Source of the DNA: Sulfurimonas sp.
GTDB lineage: Bacteria; Campylobacterota; Campylobacteria; Campylobacterales; Sulfurimonadaceae
NCBI GenBank assembly: GCA_027063585.1
Contig: JAMORM010000045.1
Span: forward strand, 1-9,171
Reading direction: 5' to 3'
Length of the DNA: 9,171 bases
The position numbers were made by a program, and so were the translations under genes. Positions within the stretch are counted from its first letter, which is position 1. Each line of letters begins with the position of its first letter. Shown one piece after another: positions 1 through 5,655 of this stretch. Under the pieces are notes generated by a model. It saw only the letters and a program-made list of their open reading frames with translations. It had not been told where the DNA came from and ran no database searches.

Positions 1-10
1 TGCTACTCAT
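1..10 (-). CDS. Start of a divergent gene, cut by the left edge (three codons)
   Basis: Read on the minus strand, an ATG at 10-8 is preceded by a good Shine-Dalgarno (AAGGA, complement of 19-23) with an 8-nt spacer. Further upstream is a TAAAAT -10 box (complement of 33-38). Only Met-Ser-Ser is visible before the window ends, so no product can be named. The correctly spaced promoter, ribosome binding site and ATG make a real gene start plausible, but three codons cannot prove it. If real, it is transcribed divergently from the aldolase gene. Confidence 0.4.
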
Positions 11-32
11 TTTTAAAATCCTTAAGTGTATG

Positions 33-38
33 ATTTTA
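33..38 (-). promoter_or_regulatory. -10 box of the left-edge divergent gene
   Basis: On the minus strand this reads TGCTAAAAT, an extended -10 (TGN plus TAAAAT). The predicted start of transcription is near base 26, just upstream of the AAGGA ribosome binding site. No -35 is obvious, as is usual for sigma70 promoters in this phylum. Confidence 0.45.
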
Positions 39-68
39 GCATAAAGTTCTTTTAAATGAACTATATAT

Positions 69-74
69 TATAAT
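69..74 (+). promoter_or_regulatory. -10 box of the fba promoter
   Basis: A perfect TATAAT in a very AT-rich stretch. Transcription is predicted to start near base 81, giving a leader of about 22 nt that contains the AGGGA ribosome binding site at 92-96, six bases before the fba ATG. Upstream sequence is T-rich without a clear -35 hexamer. It probably drives both fba and the cytochrome gene. Confidence 0.6.
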
Positions 75-102
75 TTCAAAATTAAATTTTTAGGGAATAA
101 TT

Positions 103-1182
103 ATGAGTAATGGTGTATTAGATATTGTTAAACCTGGAGTTCTTTTCGGTGATGATGTATTAAAGGTATATGAACATGCTAAAAAGGTCGGCTTTGCTAT
201 ACCTGCCGTAAATGTGGTAAACACTGACTCTGTTAACGGTGTTTTAGAAGCTGCTGCAAAAGCCAATTCTCCTGTTATTATACAGTTTAGTAACGGCGGT
301 GCTTCTTACTATGCAGGAAAAGGACTGAGCAACGAGAATGAAAAAGCTGCTATTATCGGTGCTGTTGCCGGTGCTATTCATACACATATGATGGCAGAAG
401 CATACGGCGTTGCCGTCATTTTGCATACCGATCATGCATCAAAAAAGCTGCTTCCTTGGATAAATGCTCTGCTTGAAGCCGGAGAAAGTTACTATAAAAC
501 ACAAGGAAAACCGCTTTTTTCTTCTCATATGCTTGACCTTTCAGAAGAGTCTTTAAACGAAAATATAGGTACATGTAAAGCGTATTTTGAAAGAATGAGT
601 AAAATCGGTATGAGTATTGAGATAGAACTCGGCTGTACAGGAGGAGAAGAAGACGGCGTGGATAATACAAACATAGATAATGCACTTTTATATACACAGC
701 CCGAAGAAGTAGCATTGGCTTATAAAGAATTGAGCGAAATTTCTCCAAATTTTACGATTGCTGCTTCATTTGGAAATGTTCACGGTGTGTATAAACCGGG
801 AAATGTCCAGCTTACGCCTAAAATTTTGGATAATTCTCAAAAATACATTCAAGAAAAATTTCATACAGAAGAAAAACCTGTAAACTTTGTATTTCATGGT
901 GGTTCAGGGTCTCTTCCTTCAGAAATCAGTGAAGCAATCAGTTATGGTGTAGTTAAAATGAATATTGATACAGATACCCAATGGGCAACATGGGACGGTG
1001 TACGTAAATATATTGCAAAGTATCATGATTATCTTCAGAGCCAAATTGGAAATCCCGAAGGCGAGGATAAACCGAATAAAAAATATTACGACCCGAGAAA
1101 ATGGTTGCGTGCCGGACAAGAGAGCTTGGTTGAACGTGTCATTCAAGCCTATAAAGACTTAAATGCAATGAACAGGAACTAA
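103..1182 (+). CDS. fba: Class II fructose-bisphosphate aldolase
   Basis: Cytoplasmic zinc-dependent aldolase that reversibly splits fructose 1,6-bisphosphate into glyceraldehyde 3-phosphate and dihydroxyacetone phosphate. In a likely autotrophic or non-sugar-using host it probably works mainly in gluconeogenesis; that is inference. The 359 residues match E. coli FbaA in length and align along their whole length from memory. Visible active-site features are the catalytic Asp110 and zinc ligand His111 (ILHTDH), further zinc ligands His227 (GNVHGVY) and His265 (FVFHGGSGS), Glu175, the mobile loop ELGCTGGEEDG (175-185), and the phosphate-binding NIDTDTQWA segment (287-295). The start is supported by AGGGA six bases upstream and by the N-terminal match to the family. 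The cytochrome gene follows after one base. In Campylobacter and Helicobacter this gene sits beside peb4; here peb4 is about 4.5 kb downstream. Confidence 0.97.
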   Translation: MSNGVLDIVKPGVLFGDDVLKVYEHAKKVGFAIPAVNVVNTDSVNGVLEAAAKANSPVIIQFSNGGASYYAGKGLSNENEKAAIIGAVAGAIHTHMMAEAYGVAVILHTDHASKKLLPWINALLEAGESYYKTQGKPLFSSHMLDLSEESLNENIGTCKAYFERMSKIGMSIEIELGCTGGEEDGVDNTNIDNALLYTQPEEVALAYKELSEISPNFTIAASFGNVHGVYKPGNVQLTPKILDNSQKYIQEKFHTEEKPVNFVFHGGSGSLPSEISEAISYGVVKMNIDTDTQWATWDGVRKYIAKYHDYLQSQIGNPEGEDKPNKKYYDPRKWLRAGQESLVERVIQAYKDLNAMNRN

Positions 1183-1183
1183 A

Positions 1184-1531
1184 ATGTTTTTTCTTTTTAG
1201 ATTAATTCGTATAAGTATAGTATTTACTTTATTTGCCCAATTAAACTTAAATGCAAATATTGAAAAAGGTAAAGATATTTATGCACAAAATTGCGCGAAC
1301 TGTCACAGTGTTAATATGGGAACAGGGATGGGGCCGGATTTTAATCTTGTTTCTTATAAAAGAAAAAAAGAAGACATAATTAAATATGTAAGTTCGCCAT
1401 CTACAATGTTTAGGAAGTTTGGTTATTCCTCTAATGCTATGCCAGAACTTCCTTTAACTCCAGGAGAAATCAAGGATGTAAGCGAATATATTAATTCTCT
1501 GCAGCCATTTAAACTTTGGATGAAAAAATAA
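1184..1531 (+). CDS. Periplasmic monohaem class I cytochrome c
   Basis: A 115-residue exported electron carrier. Residues 1 to about 24 form a signal peptide (positively charged start, hydrophobic core, likely cut after LNA). The mature part is about 91 residues. The single haem site is CANCH (Cys37, Cys40, His41), followed by a Gly-rich MGTGMGPDF stretch; Met86 in NAMPELPLT is the likely sixth iron ligand, and the C-terminal helix EIKDVSEYINSLQ is typical of class I folds. The ATG lies one base after the fba stop and its AGGA ribosome binding site (1174-1177) is inside the end of fba, so translational coupling with the aldolase is likely. An intrinsic terminator follows at 1561-1589. The electron donor and acceptor cannot be told from sequence. 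Confidence 0.9.
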   Translation: MFFLFRLIRISIVFTLFAQLNLNANIEKGKDIYAQNCANCHSVNMGTGMGPDFNLVSYKRKKEDIIKYVSSPSTMFRKFGYSSNAMPELPLTPGEIKDVSEYINSLQPFKLWMKK

Positions 1532-1534
1532 AGA

Positions 1535-1882
1535 TTATGTATTTAGTTTTTTATGAATATCCTTGATACTTTTCGTATCGGGGTTTTTTATATAATGTCC
1601 ATGTAAAAGTTGCTTGAGTTTATTTTCATTAAATCTCCAAAAGTGTTCACTGTCAAAATTTTCATGCTGCTTTACCATCTCATGCAACTCTTTTTCTGTG
1701 AGTTCTCCATGACTGCCTTTTATGATTTTTAAAATTAAATCCATTAACTCTGTTTGTGCCTGAGGGGTTGTGTCATCATCCTGTAACTTTTTTGTCGGCA
1801 TGAATTTATACATTTTCCATACACTTAACCCAAGTCCAAGAACAAAAGCTATCATCATCCATGAAGAGAGTGATATATCCAT
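1535..1882 (-). CDS. Unrecognised single-pass membrane protein
   Basis: A 115-residue protein I do not recognise. One hydrophobic segment (about residues 7-23, WMMIAFVLGLGLSVW) is followed by basic residues (KMYKFMPTKK), which suggests an N-terminal anchor with the rest in the cytoplasm. Residues 42-115 are charged and mostly helical, with a GELTEKELHEMV segment and a later basic helix that could be a small winged-helix-like fold; that is a guess. The ATG at 1882 is chosen because AGGA (complement of 1888-1891) lies five bases upstream. An in-frame TTG seven codons earlier falls inside the -10 box of its own promoter, so it cannot be the start. It converges on the cytochrome gene with a 3-bp gap, and its 3' end carries that gene's terminator on the opposite strand. 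Confidence 0.75.
   Translation of the reverse strand: MDISLSSWMMIAFVLGLGLSVWKMYKFMPTKKLQDDDTTPQAQTELMDLILKIIKGSHGELTEKELHEMVKQHENFDSEHFWRFNENKLKQLLHGHYIKNPDTKSIKDIHKKLNT
1561..1589 (+). terminator. Intrinsic terminator of the fba-cytochrome operon, inside the opposing gene
   Basis: On the plus strand, CCTTGATAC (1561-1569), a five-base loop TTTTC and GTATCGGGG (1575-1583) form a 9-bp stem with two G-T wobbles, followed directly by TTTTTT (1584-1589). It lies 30 bp after the cytochrome stop but within codons of the convergent minus-strand gene. It has no T-tract in the minus direction, so it should act only on plus-strand transcripts. Confidence 0.7.
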
Positions 1883-1902
1883 AAATATCCTTTTTTTATT
1901 CA

Positions 1903-1908
1903 ATTATA
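1903..1908 (-). promoter_or_regulatory. -10 box of the unrecognised membrane protein gene
   Basis: The complement reads TATAAT. Transcription is predicted to begin near 1896, giving a leader of about 14 nt that holds the AGGA ribosome binding site. It is back to back with the cmoA -10 box, with only 12 bp between the two hexamers. No -35 is recognisable. Confidence 0.55.
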
Positions 1909-1920
1909 GGCTTATTTTGA

Positions 1921-1926
1921 TAAAAT
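1921..1926 (+). promoter_or_regulatory. -10 box of the cmoA promoter, very close to the start codon
   Basis: TGATAAAAT is an extended -10 (TGN plus TAAAAT at 1921-1926). Only seven bases separate it from the cmoA ATG, so the transcript should begin at or next to the start codon and be leaderless or nearly so. No Shine-Dalgarno sequence is visible in front of cmoA, which agrees with this. Confidence 0.5.
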
Positions 1927-1933
1927 TCTATTT

Positions 1934-2641
1934 ATGAATGATAAAGTCTTTACAAAACCGATAAAAAAACAGTTTGAATTTGATGAAGAAGTTGCAGCAG
2001 TTTTTGATGATATGCTTGAGAGAAGTGTTCCTTTTTATAAAGAAGCGCAAAAGATTACGGAATTTTTTACGTTAAAAAATTTACATAAAAATGGAAGAAT
2101 TTATGATTTAGGCTGTTCAACGGCTGTTACATTGCTTAATATTCATAGAAAATTACCAGTGAACGCAGAACTAATCGGACTTGATAACTCCGAGGCCATG
2201 CTCAAACGTGCACGACAAAAGTGTGAAGCGTATGGTGCGAATATTGCCGTTTGTAATGCGGATATACTTGAATATGATTATAAAGAGGCGGATGTTTTTA
2301 TAAGTAACTATACCTTGCAGTTTATTCGTCCTCTTGTTCGCGAAGAATTGGTAAAAAAAATTGCTGTTGCATTAAAAAAAGAGGGTGTATTTATATTTAG
2401 CGAAAAGGTCATTTCACATCATCCAAAACTTAATAAAGAATTAATCGAATGTTATTATGATTTTAAGAAAGAGCAGGGTTACTCTGAGTATGAGATTATG
2501 CAAAAACGTGAAGCTTTGGAAAATGTACTTGTGCCTTACAGTGAGGAAGAAAATATAAAAATGGCGTTAAATGCAGGTTTTTCGCATTGTGAAGTACTCT
2601 TGAGATGGGCTAACTTTGCTACTTTTATTGCTATCAAGTAA
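1934..2641 (+). CDS. cmoA: Carboxy-S-adenosyl-L-methionine synthase CmoA
   Basis: Cytoplasmic enzyme that converts S-adenosylmethionine and prephenate into carboxy-SAM, which CmoB uses to make 5-carboxymethoxyuridine (cmo5U) at tRNA wobble position 34. The 235-residue length is close to the roughly 247 of E. coli CmoA. It has a class I methyltransferase fold with the family's own signatures: [20 protein letters not shown] (16-35), the SAM loop YDLGCS (57-62), acidic LDNSEAML (83-90), NYTLQFI (125-131), and the ligand-binding region GYSEYEI-QKR-LENV (182-198) containing Arg192, which matches the carboxylate-binding Arg199 of E. coli CmoA. No ribosome binding site precedes the ATG; see the promoter at 1921. 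No cmoB is present in the window. It converges on a minus-strand lipoprotein gene with a 5-bp gap. Confidence 0.9.
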   Translation: MNDKVFTKPIKKQFEFDEEVAAVFDDMLERSVPFYKEAQKITEFFTLKNLHKNGRIYDLGCSTAVTLLNIHRKLPVNAELIGLDNSEAMLKRARQKCEAYGANIAVCNADILEYDYKEADVFISNYTLQFIRPLVREELVKKIAVALKKEGVFIFSEKVISHHPKLNKELIECYYDFKKEQGYSEYEIMQKREALENVLVPYSEEENIKMALNAGFSHCEVLLRWANFATFIAIK

Positions 2642-2663
2642 AAAAACTACCAGACGTTTTTTT
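2640..2663. terminator. Possible weak bidirectional terminator between convergent genes
   Basis: AAAAAAAC (2640-2647), an eight-base loop and GTTTTTTT (2656-2663) form a symmetric hairpin that ends in a run of seven T on either strand. It sits exactly at the junction of the cmoA and lipoprotein gene ends, partly inside both stop codons. With only one G-C pair the stem is weak, so this is tentative. Confidence 0.35.
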
Positions 2664-2898
2664 CTACTTTGGGCTTTTCTTTGACAAAAAGGTTTTTTAC
2701 TTTTTTGGCACCTTTTTTAATCTCTTTTCCCATTGTATCGTAAGTGATTATGTCATCCTCTCCGCACTCTTTATGGTAGTATCCTTGCAAGTCGTAGTAC
2801 TCTTTACAATCACTATAGTATTTTGCAGAAATTCCGTGTTTATTTACACAGCCACTAAAAAGTATACTGAGTAAAATGAGTAAATATATTTTTATCAT
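2647..2898 (-). CDS. Small lipoprotein of unknown function
   Basis: An 83-residue predicted lipoprotein. Residues 1-16 are a hydrophobic signal peptide ending in the lipobox LFSGC, with Cys17 the lipidated residue, so the mature protein of about 67 residues should be tethered to a membrane facing the periplasm. The mature part is Tyr-rich (KYYSDCKEYYDLQGYYH), has two further cysteines (31 and 45) that could form a disulphide, and ends in a Lys-rich tail. I do not recognise a family. The ATG at 2898 is preferred: a GGAA motif lies six bases upstream, and the signal peptide begins immediately. An in-frame TTG four codons earlier has no advantage. It lies 25 bp after nth on the same strand, so the two are probably cotranscribed. 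A functional link to DNA repair is not implied. Confidence 0.75.
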   Translation of the reverse strand: MIKIYLLILLSILFSGCVNKHGISAKYYSDCKEYYDLQGYYHKECGEDDIITYDTMGKEIKKGAKKVKNLFVKEKPKVEKNVW

Positions 2899-2923
2899 AA
2901 TGACTTCCAAGCACTTTGCATAC

Positions 2924-3565
2924 CTAAACTTTAAAACTCTCTTTTGTTTTACAAAATTCTGTTAAAAAACACTTTTCACATTTTGGGTTTTTAGCAGTGC
3001 AGATATATCTACCGAATAAAACCATTGCCTGATGGAGTACATGTAAGTCGGTTTTAAATTTTTTTACCAAGGTGGCTTCCGTTGCTTTTGCTGTTTTGTC
3101 ATCACTTAAACCTAGTCTGTGTGCAACACGAAAAACATGGGTATCTACTGCCATAAGGTTGGCACCGGTATATTCTATCATAACAACATGTGCCGTTTTT
3201 TGTCCGACACCTGCAAGTGTCTGCAGGTCTTTTTCATTCATAGGTATTGCACCGTGATATACTTCAACAACACGTTTTGCCATGGCAATAAGATTTTTTG
3301 CTTTATTATTAAAGAATGAACAGGTGTTAATAAGTTTTTTAACATCCTCAATATCTGCATTAGCTAAATCTTGCGGCGAGGGATATTTTTCAAACAGGGC
3401 AGGCGTAATAAGATTGACTCTTTTGTCAGTGCATTGTGCAGAGAGTGCAACTGCAATGACGAGTTCATAGGCATTTTTATAGTGAAGTTCCGTCACTGCA
3501 TCGCTGTAGCGCTCAATAAAGCGTTTTTTAATCTCTTGTATCTCTTTTTTTGTTGCTTTTTTCAT
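2924..3565 (-). CDS. nth: Endonuclease III (base excision repair glycosylase/AP lyase)
   Basis: Cytoplasmic DNA repair enzyme that removes oxidised pyrimidines and cleaves the strand at abasic sites. Its 213 residues match the normal bacterial length (211 in E. coli). The helix-hairpin-helix LAGVGQKTAHVV (117-128) carries the catalytic Lys123, and VDTHVFRV (140-147) holds the catalytic Asp141. The C-terminal iron-sulfur cluster ligands are Cys189, Cys196, Cys199 and Cys205 in the family spacing C-X6-C-X2-C-X5-C. LSAQCTDKRVN (41-51) is also typical. No Shine-Dalgarno sequence is seen before the ATG; a TGCTAAAAT -10 box ends six bases upstream, so the transcript may be nearly leaderless. It is divergent from the hybrid kinase gene (61-bp gap) and followed by a lipoprotein gene. 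Confidence 0.95.
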   Translation of the reverse strand: MKKATKKEIQEIKKRFIERYSDAVTELHYKNAYELVIAVALSAQCTDKRVNLITPALFEKYPSPQDLANADIEDVKKLINTCSFFNNKAKNLIAMAKRVVEVYHGAIPMNEKDLQTLAGVGQKTAHVVMIEYTGANLMAVDTHVFRVAHRLGLSDDKTAKATEATLVKKFKTDLHVLHQAMVLFGRYICTAKNPKCEKCFLTEFCKTKESFKV

Positions 3566-3571
3566 AGATGT

Positions 3572-3577
3572 ATTTTA
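3572..3577 (-). promoter_or_regulatory. -10 box of the nth promoter, adjacent to the start codon
   Basis: The complement reads TGCTAAAAT, an extended -10. Six bases separate the hexamer from the nth ATG, so transcription is expected to begin at or within a base or two of the start codon. The absence of any ribosome binding site in front of nth fits a leaderless or near-leaderless message. Confidence 0.5.
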
Positions 3578-3590
3578 GCAACTTATATGT

Positions 3591-3596
3591 TATAAT
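3591..3596 (+). promoter_or_regulatory. -10 box of the hybrid histidine kinase promoter
   Basis: TGTTATAAT, an extended -10 with a perfect TATAAT. Transcription is predicted to start near 3603, leaving a leader of about 24 nt with the strong AGGAG ribosome binding site at 3616-3620. It is back to back with the nth promoter, 13 bp between the two hexamers. Confidence 0.55.
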
Positions 3597-3626
3597 CAAA
3601 GCAATGACTTAGCATAGGAGAAAAAT

Positions 3627-5600
3627 ATGGGTATATTTTCACTATTTTCACTTTTTTCAAAACAAAAAAGCGTCCATATATATGATGCAAATAGGGAGAA
3701 AGAGACACTGTTTTCACAGTTAGACAAAGATTTTTTTGCCGAAGTGGCTGACAGCAGTGATACGATGATGCTCTATTTTTTGCAAGGCGAAGGATGGATA
3801 GGTGCTAATAAAACTTTTTTTAATACTATGAATTATTATGATATAAAAGATTTTAAAAGAGCAAATGAAAGTATTCGCGATATATTTTTGAATGAGAGTG
3901 AAGAAATATTTACAGAATCTGACAAAAGTTGGCTGGATTATATTAAAAAATATAAAAGTGATGGTTATAGAGTGAGTATGACGGATACAAAGGGAAAATT
4001 ACTCAGTATTGAAGCCAAATGCCATAAATATTCAAAAAATAGTAAACTGTATATTTTGGAATTAAAAGATATTACAGATTTACAAAAAGCAAAAATGCAA
4101 ACCAAAGAGGTTGAAAAGTTAAAAACAAAGTTCTTAGCCAATATAGGGCATGAATTCAGAACACCTATGAATGGTATTCTAGGTTTTATAGAATTGCTTA
4201 AATCTACTGATCTTGATGAACATCAAAATGAGTATCTTGATATGATTGATTACTCTTCAAAGAATTTAATGAATAACATTGAAACCTTATTAGATTTATC
4301 ACAGCTTCAAAGCGGACGTCTTGAAGTAGAATTAGAGCCTTTTAACCTGCTAGTTGAAATGGAAAAACTTATTTATACATGTTTTGATAAAGCTAATAAT
4401 AACGGTGTTGGGGTTATGAGTTTTATTGATCCAAAACTGCCTCAAGAATTAGAGGGTGATGCAAAAAAAATATTGCAGGTTATGCGTTCTATCATTCAAA
4501 ATTCAATTAAATTTACACCACACGGCGGTAAAGTTATTATAGAAGTTAAACTTTTAAAGCGGCTCCAAAATGGATCTTGTACTATTGGTTTTGGCGTAAA
4601 AGATAATGGTCAAGGAATGTCCGAGGAGCAGATATCTCTTATGGATGAGCCTTTTACAGCGGGAAATCATGCAGATGAGAGACTCGGAATCGGGTTGAGT
4701 CTTTCAAGTGGTTTGGTAAAACTGATGGACTCTGAACTACGAATAAACAGTGAAATAGGCAGTGGTACCTATGTGAATTTTGTTCTTAATTTTAAAGTTT
4801 CACGTGGTCAAAATTATAAAATGATGCCGGGTAAAAAAGCCAAAGTACTTTTATTAGATAAAGAAAAAGTTGATGATGCTAACTTTTTAACTATATATCT
4901 GCGATCATTTGCTATAGATGTAACCAAATCTTCTGAATTGAACGAAGATATATATGATGATATAGATGAACTCTATATTGTAGCGAATCAGGATGATTCT
5001 TCATGGATGCTTGACCTTGCAACCTACACGAAAAAAGCACCTGTGATTCTTCTTTTAGAAGAAAATGAAAAACTGCAAACGAAAATGACACATATTATTG
5101 ACGAAGTGATACAAAAACCATTGTTGGCAAGTTCTGTCGCCAAACATCTTTATATGGCAAACAGTTTTAAATACACAAGCGAGGATGAAAATCAATTAAA
5201 AATCAAAGACAAAATTGATGCTTTGGTAGTGGAAGACAATTTGATTAACCAGCGCCTCATAAAAATACTGCTTCAAGAGTACAATATCAAAGTTTCTACT
5301 GCATCAAACGGCCTTGAGGCTATTAAAATGTATAAAAAGAAAAAATATGACATTATTTTTATGGATATAGATATGCCTTATATGAACGGAATTGTTGCGA
5401 CAAAAGAGATTAAAGATATGATGCTTCTTAAATCACAAGCTCCTATTGTTGCCTTGACTGCTATGGCTATGGAAGGGGACAAAGAGATGCTTTTAAAAGA
5501 AGGTCTTGATGATTATCTTTCAAAACCGCTTACACGAGAAAAGTTAGAATATATTTTAGACAAATATCTTAAAATAACACATGAAAATGAATCTGTTTAA
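3627..5600 (+). CDS. Soluble hybrid sensor histidine kinase with two C-terminal receiver domains
   Basis: A 657-residue two-component sensor with no transmembrane segment, so it should sense a cytoplasmic signal; the start MGIFSLFSLFS is hydrophobic enough to touch a membrane at most. Domains in order: a PAS-like region (about 45-150, ending in the typical ILELKDIT), a short coiled linker, HisKA with phosphoacceptor His175 in FLANIGHEFRTPMNGILGF (169-187), and HATPase_c (about 273-390) with N box Asn292, DNGQG (326-330) and GIGLSLS (354-360). A first receiver-like region follows (about 405-510). It keeps the conserved Lys497 but seems to have no aspartate at the phosphorylation site. The second receiver (about 531-648) is complete: Glu536/Asp537, phosphoacceptor Asp580, Thr611 and Lys633. 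AGGAG six bases upstream fixes the start. It ends with tandem stops (TAATAA). No output regulator or phosphotransfer protein is adjacent, so its partner and signal are unknown. Confidence 0.92.
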   Translation: MGIFSLFSLFSKQKSVHIYDANREKETLFSQLDKDFFAEVADSSDTMMLYFLQGEGWIGANKTFFNTMNYYDIKDFKRANESIRDIFLNESEEIFTESDKSWLDYIKKYKSDGYRVSMTDTKGKLLSIEAKCHKYSKNSKLYILELKDITDLQKAKMQTKEVEKLKTKFLANIGHEFRTPMNGILGFIELLKSTDLDEHQNEYLDMIDYSSKNLMNNIETLLDLSQLQSGRLEVELEPFNLLVEMEKLIYTCFDKANNNGVGVMSFIDPKLPQELEGDAKKILQVMRSIIQNSIKFTPHGGKVIIEVKLLKRLQNGSCTIGFGVKDNGQGMSEEQISLMDEPFTAGNHADERLGIGLSLSSGLVKLMDSELRINSEIGSGTYVNFVLNFKVSRGQNYKMMPGKKAKVLLLDKEKVDDANFLTIYLRSFAIDVTKSSELNEDIYDDIDELYIVANQDDSSWMLDLATYTKKAPVILLLEENEKLQTKMTHIIDEVIQKPLLASSVAKHLYMANSFKYTSEDENQLKIKDKIDALVVEDNLINQRLIKILLQEYNIKVSTASNGLEAIKMYKKKKYDIIFMDIDMPYMNGIVATKEIKDMMLLKSQAPIVALTAMAMEGDKEMLLKEGLDDYLSKPLTREKLEYILDKYLKITHENESV

Positions 5601-5626
5601 TAACTATTAATATATTGCTATTAAAC
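5595..5626. repeat. Inverted repeat between the kinase gene and the peb4-like gene
   Basis: GTTTAATA (5595-5602) and TATTAAAC (5619-5626) are perfect 8-bp inverted copies with 16 bp between them. The left arm includes the kinase stop codons, and the right arm is followed by a T-rich stretch (TTCTTCTT). It could be a weak terminator for the kinase transcript, an operator for the downstream gene, or chance in AT-rich DNA. A possible but poor -10 (TATTAA, 5619-5624) overlaps the right arm. Confidence 0.35.
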
Positions 5627-5655
5627 TTCTTCTTATCAATCTATAAGGAACTAAA

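Noticed and set aside
416..748. A 110-residue minus-strand open frame inside fba
   Set aside because: It is antisense to a strongly conserved aldolase region, has low-complexity Leu/Tyr-rich content and no ribosome binding site or family signature.
919..1162. Overlapping open frames on both strands in the 3' part of fba
   Set aside because: They are shadow frames of the aldolase coding sequence; composition and lack of start signals give no support.
3072..3595. Several plus-strand open frames across nth
   Set aside because: All lie antisense to endonuclease III codons, which carry clear catalytic and iron-sulfur motifs. They are Cys/Phe-rich, as expected of reverse complements.
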